Translations under genes and position numbers: made by a program
In this document: positions 50,773 to 60,644 of the stretch, one piece after another
Numbering within the stretch: the stretch's first letter is position 1
Layout of the letters: every line of letters starts with the position of its first letter
The notes under the pieces: generated by a model
What the model saw: the letters and a program-made list of their open reading frames with translations, nothing else
What the model was told of the DNA's origin: nothing
Databases searched by the model: none
From: Cyanobium sp. M30B3
GTDB lineage: Bacteria > Cyanobacteriota > Cyanobacteriia > PCC-6307 > Cyanobiaceae
Assembly (NCBI GenBank): GCA_018399015.1
Contig: CP073761.1
Location: 1,054,001-1,118,000 of the forward strand
Length of the DNA stretch: 64,000 nt
Direction of reading: 5' to 3'

Positions 50773-51279
50773 ATGACCTCTGATCTCCTGGTGATCACCG
50801 CCAGCAACGGCGAAAATCTCAGGCTGGCGGAGCGCTTTGCCGCTGCGGCCCGCCGGCAGGGCCAGCCGGCCGCGGTGCTGGATCTCACCGCCCTGGATCT
50901 GCCGCTGTTCACCCCCAGGGCCCTGGGGAGCGACCCCCCCACCGAGCTGGCGGCCTTGGAGGAACGGCTTGGATCTGCGGCCCGCTGGGTGATCTGCACG
51001 CCGGAATACAACGGGTCCATCCCGCCGGTGCTCAGCAGTGCCATCGCCTGGCTGTCCGTCCAGGGCAGCGACTTCCGCAGCCTGTTCAACGGGCGGCCGG
51101 TGGTGATCGCCACCCACTCGGGTGGGGGCGGCCACACGGTGCTGGCGGCCCTGCGGCTGCAGCTGGCCCACCTGGGCGCCGTGGTGGTGGGACGGCAGCT
51201 GGTGAGCAACCGAACCACTCCGGCCAAGGACGAATCGATCAGCGATCTGATCGCCCGGCTCGCCGCCCTGCCCGGCTGA
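50773..51279 (+). CDS. NADPH-dependent FMN reductase
   Basis: A 168-residue flavodoxin-like protein: 'LLVITASNGENLRLAERFAA' (FMN phosphate loop variant), 'WVICTPEYNGSIPPVLSSAI' then 'AWLS' (the FMN_red signature PEYNGSxPxxLKxAIDW type) and 'RPVVIATHSGGGGHTVLAAL'. Family members are quinone, azo or chromate reductases. The phosphate loop reads TASNGENLRLA rather than GSxRxxSxN, a modest variation. A 14-bp direct repeat (GCCCGCCCAAGTGCC type) lies 80 bp upstream. Confidence 0.85.
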   Translation: MTSDLLVITASNGENLRLAERFAAAARRQGQPAAVLDLTALDLPLFTPRALGSDPPTELAALEERLGSAARWVICTPEYNGSIPPVLSSAIAWLSVQGSDFRSLFNGRPVVIATHSGGGGHTVLAALRLQLAHLGAVVVGRQLVSNRTTPAKDESISDLIARLAALPG

Positions 51280-51307
51280 TCGCCTGCCTGCCCCAACCTC
51301 AGCAACC

Positions 51308-52053
51308 ATGACCCTCAGCTCCCGTCCGCCCGCCGCCAGTGGCCTGGTGTTCCGCCCGGCCGCCGAGCGCTTCCACAGCCAGCGCGACTGGCTCGACAGC
51401 TGGCATACCTTCTCCTTTTCCAGCCACTACGACCCGGCCTGGATGGGTTTCGGGCCGCTGCGGGTGATCAACGACGACACCATTGCCGCCGGCCGCGGCT
51501 TCGGCATGCACCCCCACCGCGACATGGAGATCGTGACGGTGATGGTGGAGGGCCAGCTCAACCACCGCGACTCGATGGGGCACGCCGCGGTGCTGCGGGC
51601 CGGCGAGGTGCAGTGGATGAGTGCCGGCACGGGCGTGGTGCACAGCGAGATCAACGAGGGCGATCAGCCCTGCCGGCTGCTGCAGATCTGGATCGAGCCC
51701 AGCAGCGCAGGGATTGCCCCGGCCTATGGGCAGAAGCCCTTCGCCCTCGGGCCCGGCTGGACCCCCCTGCTGGATCCCCACCGGAGTGGTGGCGCCATGG
51801 CCATCCACCGGCCGGTGCGGCTGTGGCGGGCCCAGCCAGGGCGGCTGCCAGCCTCAGCCTGGAGGAGATCGGCGCCGGCAGCCTCGGCTGGCTGCAGGTG
51901 ATCAGCGGCGAGGCCACCGCCTGGGGGCCGGCCGGAGAGCTCGGGCTGCAGCAGGGCGATGGCGCCGGCCTGGCCGGGGGTGCCCTCGACCAGCTGGTGG
52001 CCGGAGCGCGCGGAGCCGACCTGCTGCTGTTCGACCTGGGCCAGCCCCATTGA
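51308..52053 (+). pseudogene. pirin family protein gene, frameshifted
   Basis: The first frame (51308-51901) encodes a pirin/YhhW-type cupin start: 'WLDSWHTFSFSSHYDPAWMG', 'GFGMHPHRDMEIVTVMVEGQ' (metal histidines) and 'AGEVQWMSAGTGVVHSEINE'. The expected C-terminal cupin continues in another frame from about 51845 ('AASLSLEEIGAGSLGWLQVI', 'GADLLLFDLGQPH') to 52053. A single-base loss near 51838-51850 explains the shift. Pirins are iron-binding cupins with possible quercetinase activity. A real inactivation or a sequencing error are both possible. Confidence 0.7.
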
Positions 52054-52195
52054 CCGGGCCCGCGGGGGGGCAGCGCGCTAGCTTCAGCCACTGGATCGGT
52101 CCGGTCCTCAGCGCCCTGATGAGCGCCACAGTCACTCCTCTCGGTCCTTTCGCCGGCTTGCGATTCAGTCCAGCGTCCCCGACGGCCCCACCGAC

Positions 52196-52636
52196 GTGCT
52201 GCGTCAGTCCCCCACCCAGGCTCCTCCGCTGTCGCCGATCGCGATGCTGGAGCCGCCGCGCGGCTATCGGCCGCTGGCCTGGCTGGGTCTGCTCAGCAAC
52301 GTGCTGCTGCTGCCTGCGATGGTGGCCGTGACCCTCTGGCACCCCACCTGGCGCACCGTGCACATCGCCGTGGGGGCCGGGGCGGTGCTGCCCGCCGCGG
52401 CCCTGGGCATCGTGGCCAGTGTGGCCCTGCTCAACTGGCGCGCCTGGGGGCAGATTCTGGCGATCGTGGCGCTGGCACTGGGCCTGGCGATCGGCTTGCC
52501 CTACGCCATCGTGCGGCTGGCCCTGGTGACGGAGGGCCGCGGCCCCACGGCGGCTCTGGCAGCGCTGCTCACGGCGGCGATGACGGCGGCCCTGGTGTAC
52601 TGGTGCCGGCCCTGCATCCGCCGCTATCTCACCTGA
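52196..52636 (+). CDS. small membrane protein, hypothetical
   Basis: A 146-residue protein with four hydrophobic helices ('WLGLLSNVLLLPAMVAVTLW', 'IAVGAGAVLPAAALGIVASV', 'GQILAIVALALGLAIGLPYA', 'LAALLTAAMTAALVYWCRPC'), inner-membrane. No family recognised. The start is GTG 52196 or ATG 52244, the latter just before 'EPPRGYRPLAW'. It ends 26 bp before the NtcA box of glnN. Confidence 0.6.
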   Translation: MLRQSPTQAPPLSPIAMLEPPRGYRPLAWLGLLSNVLLLPAMVAVTLWHPTWRTVHIAVGAGAVLPAAALGIVASVALLNWRAWGQILAIVALALGLAIGLPYAIVRLALVTEGRGPTAALAALLTAAMTAALVYWCRPCIRRYLT

Positions 52637-52661
52637 GCGCGCCTGGCCGGGCCCTAGTTTT

Positions 52662-52675
52662 GTAGTAGCGGCTAC
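52662..52675. promoter_or_regulatory. NtcA box upstream of glnN
   Basis: GTA-N8-TAC (GTAGTAGCGGCTAC), a perfect match to the NtcA operator core, 50 bp upstream of the glnN start. It predicts activation under nitrogen limitation. Confidence 0.7.
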
Positions 52676-52724
52676 CAGGGCCTCGGGGCGCTGGGCCGTC
52701 GTTCTTCGCTGCTGAATCCCGGCC

Positions 52725-54896
<2,172 letters not shown>

Positions 54897-55047
54897 GAGT
54901 TGTGCGCTGAGAGCTGCTGGCGCTCGCTGGCCTGCCATGACGCGTGAGCGGCCCTGGGTCAAGCCCCCTGACACAGGAAGTTGTTGTGAAGGTGACAGTT
55001 CTTCTTTGGCACAGCGGCGATGATGAGCGGGTTCGGTGGAATGAGAG

Positions 55048-55368
55048 ATGGTTCCTGTCAGATCAGTTCCTGTCGGATCGGTTCCTGTCGGATCGGTTTC
55101 GTCCCAGGCGGTTCCCGTTCAGGCCCTGCACTCCGGCCCGTCCCTGAGGAGTGGACGCCTGCACCAGCGCCTCTACCGCCTGGTGGACCGTCAGGGTCAA
55201 CCCCATCCGGTGCTCGACGACCTCTACGACTCCCTCGATACCGCCTGGTCCGAGGCGATGGCCTGGTGGCAGCAGCAGTTCGGTTCCGCCCAGGTGCCGG
55301 TGGAGATCGGCGTGGAGGTGAGCACCGCCAGCGGCGACTGGCGAACCCTGCGCTTCCCCGGCAGCTGA
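55048..55368 (+). CDS. hypothetical protein with repeat-bearing N-terminus
   Basis: A 106-residue frame. The first ~20 residues come from a 15-bp minisatellite (repeated VPVGS). The rest is a folded-looking domain 'SGRLHQRLYRLVDRQGQPHP' followed by 'DDLYDSLDTAWSEAMAWWQQ' and 'VPVEIGVEVSTASGDWRTLR', which looks like a conserved small cyanobacterial protein. The true start may be downstream of the repeat. It overlaps the putative start of the next gene. Confidence 0.55.
   Translation: MVPVRSVPVGSVPVGSVSSQAVPVQALHSGPSLRSGRLHQRLYRLVDRQGQPHPVLDDLYDSLDTAWSEAMAWWQQQFGSAQVPVEIGVEVSTASGDWRTLRFPGS
55051..55095. repeat. 15-bp minisatellite near the 5' end of a hypothetical gene
   Basis: Three tandem units: GTTCCTGTCAGATCA, then GTTCCTGTCGGATCG twice. 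In the downstream gene's frame it encodes repeated VPV(R/G)S. Confidence 0.85.
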
Positions 55369-55907
55369 TCGCCCTGGCGCTGGCCCTGCTGCTGCTGACC
55401 AGCCTGCCCGGCATGGCAGCGGCAGCCGCCCCGGAGGCCTCCTACCCCGCGGCTGGGGCCTGTGCCCCCGTCCCAGCTGGGCTGGTCGACTCCCTCTTCC
55501 AGCACTGGGCAGAGCTGGTCAGGGCCGGCGATCCTGAGGGCGTGGCCGATCTCTACGCCGCGGATGCCCTGCTGCTGCCCACCCTCTCGGCCCGCACGCG
55601 CCAGTCCCACGCCGCCATTGCCGATTACTTCAGCGGCTTCGCCGCCCGTCACCCCCAGGCTGAGGTGGTGGAGCACACGGTGTACACCGCCTGCAACCAG
55701 CTGGTGGATGCGGGTCTCTACCGCTTCCGCTTCCCCGCGGCGGGCCCGGGAGCGGCTGGCTTGGCCGAGGGCCAGCCCCCGTTGGACACGCTGGTGGAGG
55801 CCCGCTACACCCTGGTGTACGGCTTCAACGGCCAGCAGTGGCAACTGCTGCATCACCACTCCTCCTTGCTGCCCGATTCAGCGCCAATCCTGCCGGTAGA
55901 TCCGTAG
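55365..55907 (+). CDS. exported SnoaL/DUF4440-like protein
   Basis: About 180 residues with a signal peptide ('LIALALALLLLTSLPGMAAA') and an NTF2-like domain: 'LVDSLFQHWAELVRAGDPEG', 'VADLYAADALLLPTLSARTR' and 'VYGFNGQQWQLLHHHSSLLP', matching SgcJ/DUF4440-type association domains. No ATG, GTG or TTG precedes the signal peptide closely; CTG 55365 overlaps the previous stop and is one option, ATG 55413 would cut the signal in half. The 3' end overlaps the convergent DUF2808 gene by 30 bp. Binding or catalytic role unknown. Confidence 0.6.
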   Translation: MIALALALLLLTSLPGMAAAAAPEASYPAAGACAPVPAGLVDSLFQHWAELVRAGDPEGVADLYAADALLLPTLSARTRQSHAAIADYFSGFAARHPQAEVVEHTVYTACNQLVDAGLYRFRFPAAGPGAAGLAEGQPPLDTLVEARYTLVYGFNGQQWQLLHHHSSLLPDSAPILPVDP

Positions 55908-56438
55908 CGTGCCGAAGCCCAGCCGGGCTGGCGTGGGGTTGGGGCCGGCCGGAAACGCCGTCACCTGGAACATGTAGGTGTCGGCCATCATCGGGTTGGT
56001 CCAGGGCTTGAGACGCACCGTGACGGTGGAACCCGGTGCCACCGGCTGGGGGAAGCGCACGGTGATCAGCCGCTCCTCCTGGGAGAAGCTGGCCTCCACG
56101 GGCAACGCAGGCCCCCGCCGGCGAGGTCGCCCCAGGAAGGCCTCCGTGCGCTCGGGGCTGAACCGGAAGTTGCGGTCCACGCCCCGGGTCTGGCGGATCT
56201 GCAGTTCGCCCAGGCTGGCGCCGGCGTCCTGGGGCAGTTCCACGGTGAAGAAGTATTCCGGCCTCAGCTGGCCCACGTCGGTGGTGTAGCTCACCAGCTC
56301 CACCCGCCAGGGGGCCCGCTGGAACAGGGTGGACCCGCCCAACTCCAGGCTGGCCAGGGAGGGCGGAAAGGCGCCCAGGATCCCTGCGGCGGCCAGGGCC
56401 AGGGCAGAGCGGGTGAGAGTCCGATCGGCGCGCTGCAT
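55878..56438 (-). CDS. DUF2808 family exported protein
   Basis: A 186-residue protein with a signal peptide ('LALAAAGILGAFPPSLASLE') and the DUF2808 domain: 'VELVSYTTDVGQLRPEYFFT', 'VELPQDAGASLGELQIRQTR' and 'VAPGSTVTVRLKPWTNPMMA' then 'DTYMFQVTAFPAG'. The family is exported and common in cyanobacteria; function unknown. ATG 56438 precedes the signal peptide. Confidence 0.85.
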   Translation of the reverse strand: MQRADRTLTRSALALAAAGILGAFPPSLASLELGGSTLFQRAPWRVELVSYTTDVGQLRPEYFFTVELPQDAGASLGELQIRQTRGVDRNFRFSPERTEAFLGRPRRRGPALPVEASFSQEERLITVRFPQPVAPGSTVTVRLKPWTNPMMADTYMFQVTAFPAGPNPTPARLGFGTLRIYRQDWR

Positions 56439-56460
56439 GGCCGGGGCCGCCTTGAACTGT

Positions 56461-57762
56461 TCAGACGTTAGGTGTGGCCTGCAGGAATGGCCGAGGATCC
56501 TGATCGCGGCGATGCTGCTCCGGGATCGCTGCCCCCCGGCCATCCGGGTTGCGGGGGTCCTGGGCGGCCGTGCGCTCCAGGGCCTGGCGCAGCAGCCGGC
56601 CGGCATGGAGGGGCATGTCGCGCGGCACGCTGATGCGGTCGCGCAGATGGCGCAGGCCGGCGGCACTGCCGGCGGGGGGTGGCAGCGCCGCGCCGTTGAT
56701 CAGGTTGGTGAGGGCGGTGCGCAGGGGCAGCTCAAAGCCGCCGGCACCGAGGGGATTGCGTTGCAGCAGCACCTCCCGGTGCCGCAGCACCCGGGCCAGG
56801 GCGGTGCGGGCCGCTGGGTTCCGCGCCGGCTCCGCCGCGCCGGGCTCCATGGGCGGCGGCTCGCTGGTTTCCGGGTCCGGCTGGGCCCCGTCGAGGATCG
56901 GCCAGGGGCCGCCGTCGATGCGGGCGGCCAGCTCGCGCTGGCGACTGCTGCCGTTGGCAAAGCAGCCCCCCATCTGGGGCGGCAGGTCGTGGCAGTGGGT
57001 GTGGAAGTCGCTCTGGGTGCCCCGGTAGGTGCTGCGCTGCTCGAGGGCCCGGAACCAGCGGTCGATCCCCGGGTGCTCCTGGCGCAGCAAGTAGCCCTTG
57101 TAGTAGGCCAGGGAGGCGTTCATCCGCTCCACATAGGGCACGAACACCAGGTCGGCCGTGCCCAGCTCGGCGCCGAGCAGGAACGGCCCGCCGCTGGCGG
57201 CCAGGGCCTGCTCCATCACGGTGGCCCACTGGCGGAACTGCTCGCCGGCCTGGGCGTCGCCGCGGCTGCCATGGGGGACGCACAGCCACTGGCACCAGGC
57301 CCGGAACAGCTGGCGCTCCAGCCGCCGCAGCGGCAGCACCGCCGGATCGGCCATGCCCGGCCCCAGGCTGCCGAAGGCCCGCTCCAGCTCCTCCAGGATC
57401 CGGTCGCTCTCGGTGACCAGCCGGCCATCCAGGGCCAGGGCGGGCAGCATGCCGGAGGGCACCAGGCGCTTGAACCAGGCCTCCTTCTCGCCGTAGCAAA
57501 ACATCGTGACCTTCTCCACCCGGTAGGGGATCTGGCGTTCCTCCAGCCACAGCCACACCTTCTGGCAGTAGGGGCACCAGGCGTGGTGGTCGCGGTAGAG
57601 GGTCACCCGCACGCTGCTCTCCGGCTGGCCGAACAGGCGCAGGCGGGCCTGGGCGTTGGTGGGGCCCTCGCTGCGGCCGCTGCCCGTGCGGGCCGGATCC
57701 CCCGCCACCAGCGCCTCCAGTTCAGACCAGCTGAGCGGCCAGCTGAGCGGGGCGGGGGCCAT
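56461..57762 (-). CDS. glutathione S-transferase family protein
   Basis: A 433-residue protein. A thioredoxin-like GST N-domain (about residues 50-125) has 'LYRDHHAWCPYCQKVWLWLE' (CPYC) and 'SGMLPALALDGRLVTESDRI'. The C-terminal helical domain includes 'FLLGAELGTADLVFVPYVER'. A third, long C-terminal region has a Cys/His stretch 'QSDFHTHCHDLPPQMGGCFA'. It belongs to the large cyanobacterial/plant GST-like group. It may reduce or conjugate thiol compounds. It lies divergent from cpcB with only 105 bp between starts. Confidence 0.85.
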   Translation of the reverse strand: MAPAPLSWPLSWSELEALVAGDPARTGSGRSEGPTNAQARLRLFGQPESSVRVTLYRDHHAWCPYCQKVWLWLEERQIPYRVEKVTMFCYGEKEAWFKRLVPSGMLPALALDGRLVTESDRILEELERAFGSLGPGMADPAVLPLRRLERQLFRAWCQWLCVPHGSRGDAQAGEQFRQWATVMEQALAASGGPFLLGAELGTADLVFVPYVERMNASLAYYKGYLLRQEHPGIDRWFRALEQRSTYRGTQSDFHTHCHDLPPQMGGCFANGSSRQRELAARIDGGPWPILDGAQPDPETSEPPPMEPGAAEPARNPAARTALARVLRHREVLLQRNPLGAGGFELPLRTALTNLINGAALPPPAGSAAGLRHLRDRISVPRDMPLHAGRLLRQALERTAAQDPRNPDGRGAAIPEQHRRDQDPRPFLQATPNV

Positions 57763-57867
57763 CGTGAATCCAGGCAGGGCTCCGATCCTGGCAGCTGTGC
57801 CCGGGGCTCGCGCCTGCTGTGCTCCTTTGCCTAGGGTCGATCTCCTGACGTCAACCTCCCCAGACCC

Positions 57868-58386
57868 ATGTTTGACGCCTTCACCAAGGTGGTCGCCCAG
57901 GCCGACGCCCGCGGCGAATTTCTGAGCACCGGCCAGATCGATGCCCTTGGGGCGATGGTGGCCGATGCCAACAAGCGCATGGACACGGTGAACCGCATCA
58001 CCTCCAACGCCTCCAAGATCGTCACCAACGCGGCCCGCGACCTGTTCGAGGCCCAGCCGGCCCTGATCGCCCCCGGCGGCAATGCCTACACCCATCGCCG
58101 CATGGCCGCCTGCCTGCGCGACATGGAGATCATTCTCCGCTACGTCACCTACGCCGTGTTCACCGGCGATGCGTCCGTGCTGGAAGACCGCTGCCTCAAC
58201 GGCCTGCGTGAGACCTACCTCGCCCTCGGCGTGCCCGGCGCTTCCGTGGCTGAAGGCGTGCGCAAGATGAAGGACGCCGCCATCGCCATCGCCAACGAGC
58301 GCAACGGCATCACCCCCGGCGACTGCTCCGCTCTGATGAGCGAAGTGGGCACCTACTTCGACCGCGCCGCCGCCGCTGTCGGCTGA
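57868..58386 (+). CDS. cpcB: phycocyanin beta subunit (no cpcA beside it)
   Basis: A 172-residue C-phycocyanin beta chain, full length. Both bilin cysteines are present: Cys82 in '[12 protein letters not shown]' and Cys153 in '[14 protein letters not shown]'. '[20 protein letters not shown]' is the normal start. It assembles with CpcA into phycobilisome rods. Unusually, no cpcA follows: a strong terminator begins 19 bp after the stop and the next gene is a convergent PII. The upstream gap is only 105 bp, with no clear Shine-Dalgarno. It may be an extra copy of the cpcBA beta gene. Confidence 0.93.
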   Translation: MFDAFTKVVAQADARGEFLSTGQIDALGAMVADANKRMDTVNRITSNASKIVTNAARDLFEAQPALIAPGGNAYTHRRMAACLRDMEIILRYVTYAVFTGDASVLEDRCLNGLRETYLALGVPGASVAEGVRKMKDAAIAIANERNGITPGDCSALMSEVGTYFDRAAAAVG

Positions 58387-58404
58387 CGCCCTGTTGCGTG
58401 CAAA

Positions 58405-58432
58405 AAAAAGCGCCCCGGATGGGGCGCTTTTT
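58405..58432. terminator. bidirectional rho-independent terminator
   Basis: AAAAAGCGCCCC-GGAT-GGGGCGCTTTTT, a 12-bp perfect stem flanked by A- and T-runs. It serves both cpcB and the convergent PII gene. Confidence 0.9.
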
Positions 58433-58447
58433 CAGTTTGAGATTGTT

Positions 58448-58792
58448 TCAGTTGCTGAGGGTGATCTCGCCGGCTTCGCCGGTGCGGATGCGGATTGAAT
58501 TCTCCACGTTGGTCACGATGATCTTGCCGTCACCAATCTCACCGGTGCGAGCGCTGGAACGGATGGCTTCGATCACCGCATCGGCGATGCCGTCGTTCAC
58601 CACGGTGGTGATCATCACCTTGGAGAGGAGACGGGCCTCGATCTTCACGCCCCGGTAAACCTCGGTGTGACCCATCTGCTGGCCGAAGCCCTGCACCGAG
58701 GTCACCGTCATGCCATTGATGCCGAGAGCGACCAGGGCGTCCTTGACAGGCTCCAGCTTCTCGGGCCGGATGATGGCTTGAATCTGTTTCAC
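58448..58792 (-). CDS. PII-family signal protein with an atypical T-loop
   Basis: A 114-residue PII protein. Typical core elements are 'QAIIRPEKLEPVKDALVALG', the ATP-binding 'SSARTGEIGDGKIIV' and 'RIRTGEAGEI'. The T-loop reads 'GHTEVYRGVKIEARLLSK': position 49 is Val and 51 is Ile, instead of Ser49 (phosphorylated in cyanobacteria) and Tyr51 (uridylylated in proteobacteria). It is therefore a paralogue rather than standard GlnB. It is divergent from amt, like GlnK-AmtB pairs, and probably regulates that transporter. Confidence 0.9.
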   Translation of the reverse strand: MKQIQAIIRPEKLEPVKDALVALGINGMTVTSVQGFGQQMGHTEVYRGVKIEARLLSKVMITTVVNDGIADAVIEAIRSSARTGEIGDGKIIVTNVENSIRIRTGEAGEITLSN

Positions 58793-58841
58793 GCTTTACC
58801 AGAAAGTCAGAACTTGTTTAAGGGCTGCCGCGTCAGCTTTC

Positions 58842-58857
58842 TGTAGCAATGGCAGCA
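58842..58857. promoter_or_regulatory. possible NtcA-type site for the PII gene
   Basis: TGTA-N8-AGCA, matching the left half of an NtcA site (TGTA-N8-TACA) with a weak right half, 50 bp upstream of the PII start. Confidence 0.35.
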
Positions 58858-58959
58858 GCAAACCCAGCATGGCGACAAATCGGCACGCCGGCCGGCCGGT
58901 CGCAACACTCTCGCGCCCTCTCCCCTCGCGCCCTCTCCCTGGTCTGGCGTCGGAGATTT

Positions 58960-58975
58960 TGTAGCGAAACGAACA
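58960..58975. promoter_or_regulatory. possible NtcA-type site for amt
   Basis: TGTA-GCGAAACG-AACA, one mismatch from TGTA-N8-TACA, about 90 bp upstream of the amt start. Confidence 0.45.
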
Positions 58976-59063
58976 TCAAGGGGGGCAGCTTCCGCGCATT
59001 GTCAGTCCCGATGGATGTCGCAGGACATCCAAATTCCCGTGCAGCCGTCGTTCCGAACTGCCC

Positions 59064-60515
59064 ATGACCATTGCTTCCCACCCTCCACGGCGCGCCAAGC
59101 GCCTGCAGGAGGCGAGCCTGCTGGAGGCGCCGCAGCTGCTCATCCGCAGTGTGCGGGGCCTGGCGTCCCAGCGCTCCCTCACCTGGCTGGCCTGTGTGCC
59201 CCTGGCCTTGCTCGGCCTCGGGGTCTTCACCCTCTCCGCTCACGCCGCTGAGCTGCCCGAGCTCACACCAGCATTTCTTGCCAACAACCTCTTCATCTTC
59301 TTCTGCGCCATCCTGGTGATCTTCATGAACGCCGGGTTTGCCATGGTGGAGGCGGGCATGTGCCGCCAGAAGAACGCGGTGAACATCCTGTTGAAGAATC
59401 TGATCGTCTTCGCCCTGGCGGCTACGGCCTATTGGTTCATCGGCTACTCCCTGATGTACGGAGATGCGGTGGCTGACGGCTGGCTCTACTTCAAGGGCCT
59501 CTTCTTCGATCCTGAAGTCACCGCCGAGATGGTCACTGAGGCGTCCCTCGTTCCCACCGTTGACTTCTTCTTCCAGGTGGCTTTCGCAGCCACCGCTGCC
59601 ACGATCGTGTCCGGTCTGGTGGCTGAACGCATCAAGTTCGGTGAGTTCGTGGTGTTCTCGCTTGTGCTCGTGGGCTTCCTCTATCCCATTTCCGGCTCCT
59701 GGCAGTGGAATGGCGGCTGGCTCTCCACGCTCGGTGGGGACGCTGGCGGCTTCATCGACTTTGCCGGCTCCTCGATCGTGCACTCCTTCGGTGCCTGGGC
59801 CGGTCTGACCGGCGCCATCCTGCTTGGCCCCCGCATCGGCAAGTTCGTGGGTGGACGCACCCAGGCCCTGCCAGGCCACAACATGGCCATCGCCACCCTG
59901 GGCTGTCTGATCCTCTGGATCGGCTGGTATGGCTTCAACCCCGGCTCGGTGCTGGCCATGGACCAGACCGTCCCCTATGTGGCCGTGACCACCACCCTCG
60001 GTGCCGCCGGCGGCGCCATCTCCGGCACCCTCGTCTCCCAGATCCGCGGTGGCAAGCCCGACCTCACCATGACCATCAACGGCATCCTGGCCGGTCTGGT
60101 GAGTGTGACCGCTGGCTGTGACGGTTTCTCCATGGCTGGTGCATGGGTGGTTGGTTTCATCGGTGGAGCACTGGTGGTGTTCTCCGTTGCCGTCATCGAC
60201 TCGCTGCAGATCGATGATCCTGTGGGTGCCTTTTCCGTGCACGGCACCTGCGGCATCTGGGGCACTCTGGCCGTGGGTCTGTTCAACAAGGACCTCGGCC
60301 TCCTTTACGGACAGGGCTTTGCCCAGCTTGGTTACCAGATCGTGGGGGTCCTTGCCTACGGCATCTTTGCCGCTGTGACATCCTGGATTCTCTGGTCGAT
60401 CCTCGGAGCCCTCTTCGGTGGCATCCGCGTCACCGAACAGGAAGAAATCGAGGGCCTTGACATCGGCGAACACGGCATGGAGGCCTATCCCGACTTCGCC
60501 GCTTCGGCCAAGTGA
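59064..60515 (+). CDS. amt: ammonium transporter
   Basis: A 483-residue Amt with an N-terminal cytosolic extension and signal-like helix, then 11 transmembrane helices. Family marks: 'MNAGFAMVEAGMCRQKNAVN', 'FVVFSLVLVGFLYPISGSWQ', first pore histidine in 'DFAGSSIVHSFGAWAGLTGA', 'LWIGWYGFNPGS' and second histidine in 'GAFSVHGTCGIWGTLAVGLF'. It imports ammonium or ammonia. It is divergent from the PII paralogue and has an NtcA-like site upstream, so nitrogen-limited induction is likely. Confidence 0.95.
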   Translation: MTIASHPPRRAKRLQEASLLEAPQLLIRSVRGLASQRSLTWLACVPLALLGLGVFTLSAHAAELPELTPAFLANNLFIFFCAILVIFMNAGFAMVEAGMCRQKNAVNILLKNLIVFALAATAYWFIGYSLMYGDAVADGWLYFKGLFFDPEVTAEMVTEASLVPTVDFFFQVAFAATAATIVSGLVAERIKFGEFVVFSLVLVGFLYPISGSWQWNGGWLSTLGGDAGGFIDFAGSSIVHSFGAWAGLTGAILLGPRIGKFVGGRTQALPGHNMAIATLGCLILWIGWYGFNPGSVLAMDQTVPYVAVTTTLGAAGGAISGTLVSQIRGGKPDLTMTINGILAGLVSVTAGCDGFSMAGAWVVGFIGGALVVFSVAVIDSLQIDDPVGAFSVHGTCGIWGTLAVGLFNKDLGLLYGQGFAQLGYQIVGVLAYGIFAAVTSWILWSILGALFGGIRVTEQEEIEGLDIGEHGMEAYPDFAASAK

Positions 60516-60575
60516 GCCCTGTGCCAGCTGTGGCAGATCCTCGTTGAGTTGCCCCTGAGCTGTTCAGTTCAGCCA

Positions 60576-60602
60576 AGCTCCCGGCCCGCCGGGAGCTTTT
60601 TG
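60576..60602 (+). terminator. rho-independent terminator after amt
   Basis: AGCTCCCGG-CCCG-CCGGGAGCT, a 9-bp perfect stem followed by TTTT, 60 bp after the amt stop. Confidence 0.85.
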
Positions 60603-60644
60603 TTTGGCTGAAGGTTTTTCGTGTCTGTTGCTGGCGTTGGCCGC

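Noticed and set aside
55020-55364. N-terminal extension of the NTF2-like protein back to 55020
   Set aside because: The translation is Arg/Gly/Pro filler read through the neighbouring gene in another frame; the signal peptide begins only near 55365.
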